Below are positions 36,091 to 47,749 of a stretch of 64,000 bases of DNA, one piece after another. The stretch spans positions 806,001 through 870,000 of the forward strand of contig MU394051.1 of the NCBI GenBank assembly GCA_022578605.1, in the 5' to 3' direction. The position numbers were made by a program, and so were the translations under genes. The notes beneath the pieces were generated by a model. It searched no databases, was not told the origin of the DNA, and saw only the letters and a program-made list of their open reading frames with translations. Origin of the DNA: Camillea tinctor. Its lineage: Eukaryota > Ascomycota > Sordariomycetes > Xylariales > Xylariaceae. Position 1 is the first letter of the stretch. The number at the start of each line of letters is the position of its first letter.

Positions 36091-38155
36091 ATGAGGCCGC
36101 GCCAACTGATCTTGACTGGCGGCCTCGTCTTCATTGTCATCTGTGTTGTGAGTATATTTCGCATAGGCCCCGACGGTACCGATCTGTCCAGTATCAGACC
36201 CGGTCACAAGTCGCATGACGCCTACGATGGAGACAATCTGCCGAGGCCGCCCCCCGTTGCGGATTCGCCCTTCGATCCCAAGCCGAAGCCCGCTCCCGAC
36301 GGCATCCACCCCATGATGCATCTGATAAAGGATGCCGAGAAAGCCCTCGACGCTACCAAAGCCGCGCAGTCCAAGAACCTCAAGGAGGCTGTGGCTGAGT
36401 ACCGTCGACGATACGGCATACCCCCTCCCCCTAACTTCGATAAGTGGTTCGACTTCGCCAAGGCCAAGCGCGTGCAGCTCATCGACGAGTTCGATATGAT
36501 TCATGACTCGCTGACGCCGTTCTGGGGACTGAAGCCCGCTACCATACGCGCGCGTGCCAAAGAGGCGCTTGGGTTTGACAATGCGCTGCTGGGTATTCAG
36601 ATCCGCAATGGCAAGATTACACACATCCAAGGCGGAGGCGAGTGGCAGCGCGAGGCCACCGCCGGTATGATGGGCAAATTCCTCAAGTGGCTGCCCGATA
36701 TGGATCTGTGTTTCAACTTACACGACGAGTCGAGGGTCGTTGTACCCTATGAAGACCTTTCGAGATTGGTCAAGAGAGCCAAGCAAGTGAATATGCCAGC
36801 CGCGAGCCTGCACTCGAACCCCAGGAACGCATTCACACAGAAGCCCAAGGGGCTCAACGATGGAACGAGATTCGAAGAGAGCAAGCTCACGCGCTTCAAC
36901 GTCTTTGCCCACCAGCCCACGTGGACCCATTCAAGGCTGTCTTGCCCGCCAGATAGCCCGGCGAGGGGCCTAGAAGAAGAAGAAAAGAAGGACGATGTTT
37001 CTAAATATGGTGTTGGACCTCTGGGTTTCGTTTACAATGTCACGGCCATGTCTGATATTTGTTACTCGCCAAGCTTAAGCTCGACCTTTGGCTTTTTCGA
37101 CCGGCCCAACGCTTACAACATTGTTCACGATCTTTTCCCCATATTTTCACAGTCCAAGATCTCTTCTTACTCCGATATTCTCTATCCGTCGCCCTGGTAC
37201 TGGTATGAGAAGGTTAGCTACGATGAATCAAAGGATATGCCGTGGGCTGCCAAGGAGGACAAATTCTACTGGAGGGGTTCAACGACAGGCGGTTTTAGCA
37301 GAAACGGCGGTTGGCGACGACAGCATCGGCAACGCTTTGTACAAAAGATAAACGCTGCAGGTGGCGCTAGGATCCTCGTGAATAATGGAGACGAGACCCA
37401 TCAGAAATGGGACATGAAGATCGTGCCACGAGGGGATTATAGAGACCTGATAGATGTGTACTTCTCAGGCATCGGACAGTGTGACCCTGGCGACTGCGCA
37501 GCGCAGAAGGAATTCTTCACCGTCAAGGGTCATGTGGAACAACAGGACGCGTGGAAATATAAGCATCTACTAGACATCGACGGAAACGCATTTAGCGGGC
37601 GATTCTACGCCTTTCTTAGGAGCAAGAGTCTGGTCTATAAATGGGCTGTCTTCCGGGAGTGGCACCAGGAGTGGTTGAAGCCGTGGGCACACTACATTCC
37701 TCTCAGTCTCCGAGGCGACGAATGGCTCGAGGCGGTCCGGTTCTTCACCGATGACGCTGGCAAGAAGGAGGCGGAGCGACTAGCGAATCAACAGCGCGAC
37801 TGGGCAAACAAGGTACTGAGACACGAGGATATGGAGGTCTGGTTCTTCCGCCTATTATTAGAGTATGTCACACCTACCCTCCCTCCTACTATTTTCATTA
37901 GGCATAGCTTGCTAACTTGGTTGTAGATATGGCCGGGTCGTTGATGACGAAAGGGCAGACATAGGATTTTCTTTAAACAGCGCTCCTGCTACCCCTAATA
38001 CCGATAGCACACCCGAGGGAGAGCCCGAGGTGAAGGCGGAGGTGGAAACAGCAACAGAAACGGAGGTGGAGGCGGAGGCGGAGGCGGAGGCGGTGGCAGC
38101 ACCCGATACGGGAGCGGACCCTGGAATAGAGGAGGTCATAAACGAACATGCATGA
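36091..38155 (+). CDS. CAP10-like glycosyltransferase (family GT90), type II membrane protein
   Basis: Two exons (36091–37862, 37927–38155; 64-nt intron) give 666 aa. GT90 enzymes of the CAP10/β-1,2-xylosyltransferase type act in the secretory pathway on glycans. Residues ~7–24 (LILTGGLVFIVICVVSIF) form a signal anchor after a short basic MRPRQ. The lumenal catalytic region shows LPDMDLCFNLHDESRVVVPY, DILYPSPWYWYEKVSYDES, the KEDKFYWRGSTTGGFSRNGG motif, KWDMKIVPRGDYRDLIDVYFSG, then EQQDAWKYKHLLDIDGNAFSGRF and LRSKSLVYKWAVFREWHQEW, the conserved donor-binding end of the family. Exon 2 adds LEYGRVVDDERADIG and an acidic tail built from a GCGGAG-type repeat (EVEAEAEAEAEAV), unrelated to catalysis. 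Substrate cannot be told. Confidence 0.92.
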
Positions 38156-38985
38156 ATCTTGTAATGTATAAGGTGGAAGGGGGTTAGGTATCACCGGAAC
38201 CTGGATTATTAATGAGGGGCGGCGTATGGGATATGAGAACTGCAAATGAACTTGTATATAGGTACAGAGAGCCGGTTCAAGCATGGATGGGAGTTCTTCA
38301 TATGCGGTTGGCTGTATTTTGGCTCACTCCCCTTTTCTTTTCTTTTCTCCTTTTGCACCTTGATTAATGGTGCCGGTACACTACTACTATTACTATTACT
38401 ACTACCTACCATGTACTCTAAATAGGAAAGGAAGGGAGGCGATATTAATTGCTAGAATGTCGCCATTGATTAATCCGTACATAGGTATTTGATATGCTGA
38501 CTATGCTAGGTAGCTATGGAATATTACTAAGGTATAGATGTCGTGAGAGGAACATTTTAAGCATTATACTATGTTTACCTACCTACACAGGTTATTCTTA
38601 TCTATTGAGCCTACTGCTTTATATCTTGGAACTAGAGCATATTTGATTTTAAAGTGAAACGGATAAGGTTATGTGTATAAGCATATTATGAAGATGACGG
38701 GATATACCCCACATTCTTCCTTTGTGCCAGACCAACAAAGTTCAGCTAGTAACCAAGCTTCGCCTGCATTTCTTCTTTTCCAACATATTTCAACACTCAA
38801 CTCTTTTTTTCTTATATATAAAAGAAAAACATCTACATCGTGCTAATTACGTGTACACTTTAATTCTAGCACTTCACGAAGCAACTTTTAATCGAAACAA
38901 CTAGAGTTCTCATCATTGGAAAGAATACACGCCCGTCGCGACGTGTTTGCGCCAACTAACCGAAACCGCAACAATAACAACAATC
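38156..38985. other. Intergenic between GT90 and Swd2 genes
   Basis: Holds the Swd2 promoter. T-rich and A-rich stretches at 38770–38835 and CTACTACTATTACTATTACTA at about 38379–38402. No gene seen. Confidence 0.5.
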
Positions 38986-40301
38986 ATGGCGTCAACGCCC
39001 ATGGACCTCGATACCGTGGACTTGTCTTCCGCCAATGGAACCCCCTCAACCTCTCTGAATATCACACGCACACTAGGCGCCGGCTTGGCAAGCACGGTAG
39101 CAGTATCCGATGTAATATCTAGTTTTAGACCTACAAAGGTAGCTTATTATTCACGTTACTTGTCACCCTCTGTAATGAAGAGACTGACAACCCCGTTGTA
39201 GCTATTCAAGCGTGGCGACGACACAAAAGACGGCCGCCCACAACCCTACGTGCTCAGTCTCGACTACGATGACCCCGGCGAGCTCCTTATGACCTCAGAG
39301 AGCGACGAGACAATCCAGATCTACAAAGTGCGAGACGGACGTCACGACAAGCAGCTCCTCAGTAAGAAGTACGGCGTGAAACTAGCGAGTTTTACGCGGC
39401 ATAGCTCAGCCATCATATATGCAAGCACAAAGCAGAATGGTCAGTATTATCATTGCGACTCTTTCCAGGCACGTGTGATCGGCTGGTGGACGGGCACTAA
39501 CGTCTAGATATCTGTGCAGATGCGATTAGATACTTAACAACCCACGACAACGCATTCATACGGTATTTTGAGGGCCACGAGGCCGCGGTTACCTGTTTAA
39601 CGATGCATCCTGGCAACGACGATTTTATTTCGTGTGGGAAGGACAACACGGTGCGGTTATGGAATGCTGGAACGAAATATGCAACAGGGATCCTACACCT
39701 TAGTACGCCCTATCTCGCTGCCTATGACCCCAGTGGGCAGGTCTTTGCCGTTGGGTCACCAACTAGCGGCTCGATCCTCCTATACGACCAGCGAAACTTT
39801 GATAAAGCCCCATTTGCGATATTCGATGTTATGGCGGCTGGTGGTGCCGTGGATCCTAACTATGTCATGAAGGGCTGGACCAAGCTTGAATTCGCGAACG
39901 ATGGACGTTCTGTCCTGCTAGGCACTAGAGGAGCCGGCCACTTCCTTCTCGATTCGTTCAACGGAAGCTTGAAAGCCTACCTACGGAAACCCGAAAGCCG
40001 AACGAGCAGGCTGGCAGCCGGAGAAGAGTTCACAATGAATGGGGGCTGGAATGGTACTAACGTCGAGGGTAGCGGCGACTGCTGCTTCACCCCCGATGGC
40101 AGATACGTACTCGGCGGGACGAAAAAGGGTGTGGTTATTTGGGACACGTTAAGTCAGCCTGACGAGAGTAAGGTGCTAGATCCCATGCATACGCTGGAGG
40201 ACACACGCGAAGCTGCCGTAGTGTGCTTCAACCCGCGATTCAACTTCTTCGCTACTGCGGATCAGGACGTGGTATTCTGGCTGCCGGATCCGCACGCATA
40301 G
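38986..40301 (+). CDS. SWD2: Swd2/WDR82 WD40 protein (COMPASS and cleavage/polyadenylation factor)
   Basis: Three exons (38986–39138, 39202–39439, 39520–40301) give 390 aa. Swd2 serves in the Set1 H3K4 methyltransferase complex and in the 3'-end processing/termination machinery. Seen: FRPTK|LFKRGDD, YVLSLDYDDPGELLMTSESD, ETIQIYKVRDG, ND|AIRYLTTHDNAFIRYFEGHE, VTCLTMHPGNDDFISCGKDN with TVRLWN, FDPSG-like AYDPSGQVFAVG, RYVLGGTKKGVVIWD, FNPRFNFFATADQDVVFWLPD: a seven-blade β-propeller with the Swd2-specific RYF.GHE segment. Two in-frame acceptors 12 nt apart (39507 and 39519) exist for exon 3; the downstream one keeps the family spacing. Confidence 0.92.
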
Positions 40302-41178
40302 GACACAGCGGGGCTTCTCAGCACCGTTCATAAGATCGATTGTAGTAGCAGTGAAGGAGATGATGTCTAAGACCCCGTTCAAGGCCAACTCTTTCAGGCT
40401 ACTCATGATAAAGATGAGGATGAGGATGAGGATGAGGATGGAGCACAAATTCGCTGGTAGTAGGTTGTGAGGAAGATGAAAGAGGATAATATTATTATGC
40501 CTGGTTGTTTTATGTTTAGGTAGGTACTATAGGATAAAATGATACCCCTTATTGCATGTGTATTTTACGGCGCATTGAAATGATAAATACTGCTTAGTTA
40601 TCTTATCGAGGCAGCTCTTTATACGACTACTTAAAGAATCGATCTGATGTAAAGGTACCTAGGTACTTTATAGGATGGAGCTTAACGAGCTGCCCCGCGA
40701 TCCCCAACTCAATTCGAGAGGGATGTGAAAGTGAAAGTGGGGCACAGTGCCCCACTACATTGGGTACACCAATTAAGTCGTCACTGAGCTGGAAGTTGGT
40801 TGAAGTCCCCAAATTTTCAACTCAGGCTTTAACTCTGGTTCGTCTCTTTCGTTCTGTTCTGTCCCTTTCCCTTAACCCAACCCAAAAAACTCTCCACGAC
40901 ACCAACTCAAAGTATCGACTAGTTTACCAACGGATGTCACATACCTATTCGACAAATACGCTTTACTAGGTATTCTTTTTTTTCTCGGTATACCCTCGAA
41001 CAAGCTCATCGCGAACCAAGCACCCAGCATATCCAGCATACCTAGTTCCGCCACATCGCAGTTTCAAGACTCTACAACCAAACAACCAACCAAAAGATTA
41101 TCTTCAGCCGACAGAAAGACTAGTTTTAGTTGTTGTTCTTGTTCGCGCGATTTTGAGTACAGCAGGCATATATCCGCC
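40302..41178. other. Intergenic between Swd2 and SRP9
   Basis: Contains the (GATGAG)n tract listed separately and an ACCTAGGT palindrome at 40657–40664. No gene seen. Confidence 0.5.
40411..40440. repeat. (GATGAG)n hexanucleotide repeat
   Basis: About five units of GATGAG in the 3' flank of Swd2, directly visible. It makes a false minus-strand frame with alternating Ile/Leu. Confidence 0.9.
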
Positions 41179-41263
41179 ATGCCTTACTACGAGACGAGCC
41201 AGGAATGGCTCCGGCAGTCTACGCTGCTTCTGGAAGCGAGACCTACAACCGTACGTTCCATCC

Positions 41264-41306
<43 letters not shown>

Positions 41307-41739
41307 ACTAACCTCTTCCTTCCCCCCCAAACCCCAGACCCGCATAACAACCAAATACCACATATCCAAACCCACCTCTCGCTCCTCGCGCAAATCCAAA
41401 GCCGCTGCTCCCGACACCACCACCCCCTCTGCGCAGCATCCCCCCCGCGGCACCCTCACCCTCAAGACCTACGACCCCCACTCCGGCGTCGTCCTCAAGT
41501 ACAAGACCACCAAGGCGGCCGAGGTCTCGCGGCTCATCCTCAGCCTGGGCCGTCTGGGCCGGCGCATGGCCGGCCTGCCGAAGGAGAGCGAGGCGGATGA
41601 GGCTATGGCGGATGCGCCGCCGGCTAGTACCACTACCGCGGAGGGGAAAACGCAAGCACAAGGGGGAAGTGGAGGAGGGGCAGGAGGAAGTGGTGGTGGT
41701 GGTGGGGGGAAGGGGAAGAAGAAGAAGGGGAAGAAATAG
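41179..41739 (+). CDS. SRP9 (Srp21-like) signal recognition particle subunit
   Basis: Two exons (41179–41250, 41338–41739) give 157 aa. The intron is 87 nt, a multiple of three without a stop, so the unspliced frame also reads through; GTACGT donor, CTACTAAC branch and CAG acceptor mark it as an intron. SRP9 pairs with SRP14 on the Alu part of SRP RNA. Seen: MPYYETSQEWLRQSTLLLEA, TTRITTKYHISKP, GTLTLKTYDPHSGVVLKYKT and KAAEVSRLILSLGRLGRRMA, the β-strand/helix pattern of SRP9. The C-terminus is a Gly-rich linker ending KGKGKKKKGKK-like basic residues, typical of fungal SRP9. Exon 2 is GC-rich. Confidence 0.92.
41269..41302. repeat. (CT)17 microsatellite inside the SRP9 intron
   Basis: Uninterrupted CT dinucleotides between donor and branch point. 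It provides a long polypyrimidine tract and should vary in length between strains. Confidence 0.95.
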
Positions 41740-42929
41740 AGGGGAGGGGAGGAGAGGAGGGGGGGGGAGAGAAGAGCGAGCATCGCGAATCATAGGTGTA
41801 CAATTTTTTTTCCCAACTTTGATCGGGCTTGCTTACATCTTTGCAGAAAGTGGACTGGACCAATGAATATATACAGGGCAGAGAAGAAAGCATATTGATA
41901 AATATATAAAGTGATGTCTATTCTTTGCAAAGAGTTTCTGTCATATTGCTTGCGTACCTATCTAGGTTATCGAACTTATCGAACATGTCTACTGCGCAAG
42001 GATAATAACATCTTCGTTCTAACAACCTAGCACACCTAATATTTACATGTTCTATATTCATTCAAAACCCGAGAGAAGAGATAATCACGCAATTATCACA
42101 AAACAAAAAACAAAAAGAAACTTGGAGCACAGAAGTATTTCTTGTTCATCATCTCTTCGTATTATTTCTCCTTACGAAACGTGATAGAAAAAAGGGGGGT
42201 GATTGAACTAAACCCAAGCATCTGCGTGACTATGTTTACTTATACAGGATTTACCACCTTCCTTTTCCTTCTCCCCACCCTGCTCCCTACTGTTGGTGTT
42301 TCTTTTTCTTATCCTTTCCCCATCATCCGACCAACTGATCCCATTTCCAAACGCGTAAAGTCATATAACAGAGAGATGCTTCCTAAAGAAGTTCCTCTTC
42401 CACTGTTTCCTTCCAGCCCTGAAGGAAACCTAAAAAACAGTAATTTCATCGCAATATAATCCCATATCCCTAAACGCCTCGATGGATTAAAAAAACAATG
42501 AACATGTAAGAAAACAATGTGCTGGGTTGTTTAGGATCCAACAATAGGAAACCCTGATGATATGTACGGTAGAATCGAACCACCGAACATCACCAGCATA
42601 ATTTTTTTGTAGTCTTTCCCTTTTTTTTCTGCTTGCGCCTTGCTCTTCTTTCTTCTGTCTATTAAAAAAGAGACCTGTATCCTTTGTGTATGGGGAGAAC
42701 TAGGTATTATATCATATAGATACTAAAAGGAAAAGGGGGTAGACAAGATGAGAAAGATGTGCATTGCTGCTGACGGCATGAAGAGAAAATATCTTATAAT
42801 GCACACAATGTATACACAAGGACGTGTCCAGGAAAGGATGAAGGGGGTATCGAAATGCCGGAAAATAGATGAACGTCAACAGACGACGGAAGACAGATTA
42901 GGAAAAGCTAGCATAGAAGGCAGAATAGC
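41740..42929. other. Convergent intergenic region, SRP9 and RNR small subunit
   Basis: Two 3' flanks; no gene seen. G-rich run at 41740–41772, an isolated ACGCGT at 42351–42356 and T-rich stretches around 42601–42630. Confidence 0.5.
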
Positions 42930-44388
42930 TTAGAAATCGTCGTCGAAGGTGAAGTCACCACCATTCTCACCCTTGCTCTCGGCAGAGGCGGAAAGGTCCT
43001 CGTCGGAGACATTCTTCTTGGTGCTGGCCATGACACCGGCTTTCTGGTACTCGCCAACACGCTTCTCGAAGAAGTTGGTCTTGCCACCGAGCGAGATGTT
43101 CTCCATGAAATCGAAGGGGTTGGTGGAGCGGTAGACCTTGTCATTGCCGAGAGCGACAAGCAGGCGGTCCGCAACGAACTCAATGTACTGCTTCATGAGG
43201 TTCGAGTTCATGCCGAGGAGGCCGCAGGGGAGAGCCTCGGTCAAGAACTCTTTCTCAATGGCAACAGCGTCTGTAATGACCTGCTGGACAACCTCCTTGC
43301 TGGGTCGGTTCTTCAGGTGGGAGAAGAGCAAGCAAGCAAAGTCAGTGTGGAGACCCTCGTCACGGGAGATGAGCTCGTTGGAGAAGGTCAGGCCAGGCAT
43401 GAGACCACGCTTCTTGAGCCAGAAGATGGAGGCGAAAGCGCCGCTGAAGAAGATACCCTCGACAGCAGCAAAGGCAATGAGACGCTGAGCGAAGGTAGAC
43501 TTTCGGTCAGTGATCCAGCGCAGGGCCCAGTCAGCCTTCTTACGGATGCAGGGGACTAAGTTATGAGGTTAGCGTAATGGGTTCAAAGTCTCAGGCAAGA
43601 TGGGGTAACATACTGGTGTCAATGGCATTGAAGAGGTGAGTTCTCTGGGCGGGCTCCTTGATGTAGGTGTCAATGAGCAGAGAGTAGGTCTCGGAGTGGA
43701 TGTTCTCCATCATAATCTGGAATCCGTAGAAGCATCGTGCCTCGGGGATCTGGACCTCGCCGCTGAAGCGTTCGACCAGGTTCTCGTTGACAATGCCGTC
43801 CGAGGCAGCGAAGAAAGCAAGGATGTGAGAGATAAAGAACTTCTCATCCTCGTTCAGTCTGTTGTTCCAGTCGTGGAGATCCTTGGACAGGTCAATCTCC
43901 TCGGCAGTCCAGAAAGAGGCCTCGGCCTTCTTGTACATCTGCCAGATCTATTGAGGGGTTGATTGATTAGTCTCGTGTCGCGTGTTGAAAAAATCAATTT
44001 ACGCGTGTTGGACGCGTTACTCACCTCGTGGTACTTGATGGGGAAGAGGACAAATCGCTGGGGGTTCTCCTGTAGGAGGGGCTCATCGGCCTCCTCTGCC
44101 TTGATTGTGGGTGCCACAGCCTTCTTCTCTTCAGTCTTCTCCATGGTGGGCTTGTGGGAGTCGATCTCGTTGGCGAGGGTGTCTAGTTCGGCATCGAAGG
44201 GTGCGTTTTCCTTGCCGGCATTGAAGTCGAGCTTCTTGACAGGTGATTCCATCTTGAAAGACTCGATGGCAGAGGCAGCCTATGAAAACGCGTTAATTAC
44301 TTATTCGAAAGATTTTTCCTTTTTCTTTGAGACCGGTGGTAACGTCATATACACATACCTTCTTGGAGGGGGTGATCTCAGATGCCAT
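42930..44388 (-). CDS. RNR2: Ribonucleoside-diphosphate reductase small subunit (class I R2)
   Basis: Four exons (44359–44388, 44025–44279, 43614–43947, 42930–43555; introns 79, 77 and 58 nt) give 414 aa. R2 carries the di-iron centre and tyrosyl radical used to make dNTPs. Seen: [20 protein letters not shown] with a disordered acidic N-terminus, [34 protein letters not shown] (first iron-ligand acidic residue), [40 protein letters not shown] (radical Tyr in CFYGFQ, iron ligands in ENIHSE), [36 protein letters not shown], and the R1-binding tail ending FTFDDDF. Three ACGCGT motifs lie in introns 1 and 2 and one upstream (separate entries), suggesting MBF-type cell-cycle control. Confidence 0.97.
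44001..44017. promoter_or_regulatory. Two ACGCGT (MCB-like) motifs in RNR intron 2
   Basis: ACGCGT at 44001–44006 and 44012–44017, 5 bp apart, just inside the donor side of intron 2. ACGCGT is the MluI cell-cycle box bound by MBF (Mbp1/Swi6) in yeasts and typical of RNR genes. Function in an intron is inference. Confidence 0.5.
44288..44293. promoter_or_regulatory. ACGCGT motif in RNR intron 1
   Basis: Single perfect MCB-like site 9 bp from the acceptor of the first intron, about 95 bp from the start codon. Confidence 0.5.
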
Positions 44389-45880
44389 TGCGAATGATGA
44401 GGATTGAGGAGTTCAAGGAATGATTGAATGATGTTATGGTTGTGTAAAGAATGGCCAATTGACTACCAAGACAAAGAAATCTTTTCAAGAAATCACGGGT
44501 TGGAAGTAGAACAAAGTCGGTTTGGTGTTTGTGTGTGGTGGTTGAGATGCAGAACAAGAAGAGCGTGTTCTGCAATTGTTCGGGTGCAAGTCTTTTAAAA
44601 TGTGTTTTTGCGCCAAGTCACGTGGGGCGGGCTCATCCACTTTGTCGCGCTGCGAGACAACGCGACGTGCCCCGCCACTTATTTTCTGATTTTATTTTAC
44701 GCGTCTTGCAGGGGTTAAGCTCCCAGCCTAGCTAGCCTAGCCAGCCCTTAAGCCCTTCTGCAACCTCTCCCCCCCCCCCCCCCCCACCAGGAATGCGGGT
44801 AATCTGGCCAGCTCAGGCACGCCCACGGCTTACAGGGCAATTACAGGTGCTACCCAACAGGGATTGCTCAGGCGGTTTCCCTGATCCTCCTGCGAACCAA
44901 AGTTATCAGATCCGATAAACAAGACAACTAAATTGGCATAGGCTGAATCACTAGTCGGTCTTGAGCTGATTCACGCTCACGTAAAACGAAGCAGATCGTC
45001 ATTGATCAATAAGTGCGTGCATACGGTAAAAGTGCATACATACAAGTAAACACCATCGGTTTCTCAGAGACAAGCCTGTGCGTGCACTTGAATGAATCAA
45101 TGTCTTGTCCATACATAGGTATATACTAGTACCTAGTTGCCTGGGGTATCTACTAGGTATATAATCAACTTGCCAATTTGGGTAACTCAAGGCTGGTTGC
45201 GTAACTACAATGTAGTACAGTACCTAGTTATATCCATCGTACTGGATAACACCATGCATCGCAACTAAGTGGATATGTGTAACTTGTTTCCACCCGAAAA
45301 TACTGCCGCAACCACCAGTTATACATGTGATGAGATTGCTGAACCGGCCCATCATCCACAGGTTCTCAATCCCATACTCACCCGATTCTCGGAATTAGAT
45401 CAGGAACCTAAATGCACTAGTTGCGGTGTTTAAGTAGTGTAGACTCTACGGTATAAGACATCTTCTAAGTAAGCCTTAGACACGCAAATCTTCTCATGAG
45501 TCATCAGAAGGAAACTATATTGGCTTTGTTTATTGATCGTATGCTACCTAATTTAGGTCGTTTGTATTCGATCCCTTGCCATGTCCATGCTTCTATGGTT
45601 GCAATTTGTCACACAAGGGCTATTTTCATCCGCCTCAAACAACCCCCATGACAGCCCCCCCAAAACCATACTCAGGTTTATACCCATTCTTCATAAACGC
45701 CAAACAACATGCTATACTGCGGTGGAATCCCCAAAACATTTGAAGCAATTAAAATCGTTAATCTCGTATCCCATCATCACGTTCGTCGTTAATCGCCCTT
45801 TGTCAGACAATTAGTCAAGCTGACAACAGCTTCGACGTGGAACCGGACCCATCTGAGGTTACCAATGCCAGGTCCACTTC
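44389..45880. other. Intergenic between RNR and DUF4112 genes
   Basis: RNR promoter at the left, 3' flank of the DUF4112 gene at the right. A run of 17 C at 44769–44785 is directly visible. Open frames at 44999–45190 and 45581–45814 are unsupported. Confidence 0.5.
44605..44704. promoter_or_regulatory. RNR upstream region with E2F-like, CACGTG and ACGCGT sites
   Basis: TTTTTGCGCC (44605–44614, E2F/MBF-like), CACGTG (44619–44624), GTCGCGC and ACGCGAC-type CGCG steps at 44644–44665, and ACGCGT at 44699–44704, within 320 bp upstream of the RNR start. CGCG-core sites are the expected MBF targets for this gene class. Confidence 0.55.
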
Positions 45881-46760
45881 CTAATGCCGACGGGTTCGAG
45901 CGGGGGTTGGACGTGGGATTCCCATCTCTTCATCAGCGGGCCGAGATCTTCTCCTGGATCTCTTCTCCCGGTGGGTATAGCTAGCGGGCGGATCCGAGTT
46001 TAGTCGGTCGAACTCAGCTGGGTCGCTTGGATCAATATCCGGGACTGGGAGACCACTGGCTTGGAGGTTCTTCCTGCCCTTCTCCCTAAGATAATTTTCC
46101 AGTCTTTCGGCATTTCGAGTGTTGGCAATAATAATGGCGTCGAAGACATCACCGATGCCTGGAATGAGGCCACAAATGAAATCCAAAACGACCATGGCGT
46201 ACATCTTGTAACGTACAGACCGCGGAAGCCCGCCTTCGACTTGCTTAGCCGTGTGCACGACCGACCAGGCCAACAATGCATCGACGACATCTCCAGCTCT
46301 ATTGTTGGAAAGTTGAAAAAGGTTAGTAAGACCTAGTATCACTCACATGCTCTAAAAGGAATATACTCGCATGTACTCACATTGGGAAGAGACCGATAAT
46401 GCTGCCCCATCCAAAATTTATCCCCATGAAACTACCAAAACTCATATCCAATTGATAAGCCCGTTTCTTGACTTTAGTCAAAATATGTGCATCATGCTCG
46501 GATAGGCCAGGTGGCAATGCTTTGCGGACTTTCTTGAGCTTGCCAGCCTTCCGCGTACCATCGAGTCTCGTTGCAGGGACATATTCGAAATAAACGTCCT
46601 ATAATGAGGAAATTCATTAGTGTACTGTTCGCATCTTGGCTATGATCCTACTATAACCAGGAACGGCTCAGGAGTTTCTGCTTACCTCTGCTCTATTAGA
46701 ACTTCCCGCCTGCTCCTTAAAGATCTTTTTCAAGACGTGCTTTGCGACGAAGCTAGCCAT
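45881..46760 (-). CDS. DUF4112 membrane protein
   Basis: Three exons: about 46688–46760, 46381–46598 and 45881–46298, introns about 89 and 82 nt; about 236 aa. Function unknown; DUF4112 proteins are small membrane proteins found in bacteria and fungi. Seen: MASFVAKHVLKKIFKEQ, DVYFEYVPATRLDGTRKA, then GINFGWGSIIGLFP|IAGDVVDALLAW and a second copy-like hydrophobic segment MVVLDFICGLIPGIGDVFDA, each with a GLxP.xGD.xDA turn typical of the domain, followed by ANTRNAERLENYLREKG. The last ~50 residues are hydrophilic and Arg-rich (HREKRSRRRSR). The intron 2 acceptor was chosen at 46299 because it restores GLFPIAGD. The first base of exon 1 is uncertain by a couple of bases in my reading. Confidence 0.8.
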
Positions 46761-47749
46761 TGTAGGTATGGAATCTGCAGTGAGGAATCTTCCCGATGAC
46801 CAGACCAGTTACTGGGGAAATCAGGAGTCAAGATATTTGATATTTGGGGATGGGCTATCCCGTGTGCCTTTTAATGCACATGGACTTGAGCTTGGCTGCC
46901 ACAAGGAATATTTAGCAGGCGGCCTCTTGACTTGACCTATATGTGCGATTGGCAAGCGCTGGGTTCATACGTCGTTTCAGAAAGGGCTGGTGGGTAAATA
47001 AGGAGACGTTATAAGATGTTTTACTACGCAAAGTCTCTATGACGAACTACCTGCACTAATGAGTATAAGGAAAACCCTTCCAATTAGGTTGGGTGGGCTT
47101 CTAACTCGTATCCAAGATTCTGCAAGCTGATCGACCACCCAACGCCACGTCGGTGGACTTCATCATCTAGAGCTTGAAAAGCTTGGAAATGGTGTGAAGC
47201 TAGGAGGCCATTCAAGCGATGATGTCAGGCCAAAACGTACCACAAATCCCGACCCGATCCATTCTGCATGAAGAAATCGAGCAAGGTTATTCGATGGGGT
47301 GGGGGACGGGAGGTAACCCTAGATGTGGAGCGCAGTGCGTAGTTCGGAGCATATCACTGGTTCCATCTGCTGAGGTGACTTACACTACCTAGATGGCCCC
47401 GTGGCTGTGTGGTTAACAGTACCTCTATACCTCCTCTGAGTACGTACCTAGTAATGGTAGGCAGTAAAATACAATGACTGTATCAAAGGTTCCCTCCCAA
47501 CTCCCACCATGGACAATTCCAGAAGTGGCTGAGCCACAACGATTTCAGCTTTCCACCAAACCCTCTTGCCTCCTGATCAAGCCCCCTATATTAGCGATTT
47601 CAACGATTGGTGAATTCATATCCCAACCCACCGCCTCCGGCAGATAGATCGAGGCCGCTTAATATTATACCCCACCAGTCCGGCCCTCCCCTCGGAGGTT
47701 CTCTATCATCGGTCCAGCCGAGATTGTTGAGAGCGGCGATGTGTGCTTC
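46761..47749. other. Intergenic, 1 kb, upstream of DUF4112 gene
   Basis: Lies 5' of the DUF4112 gene and 3' of the HET pseudogene. No gene or repeat recognised. Confidence 0.5.

Noticed and set aside
35669..36094. 141-codon frame before the GT90 gene
   Set aside because: Built from CCCAGTCC-type repeats and CT runs in the likely 5' UTR.
41308..41893. Minus-strand frames opposite SRP9
   Set aside because: Mirror image of the Gly/Lys-rich GC-rich SRP9 exon.
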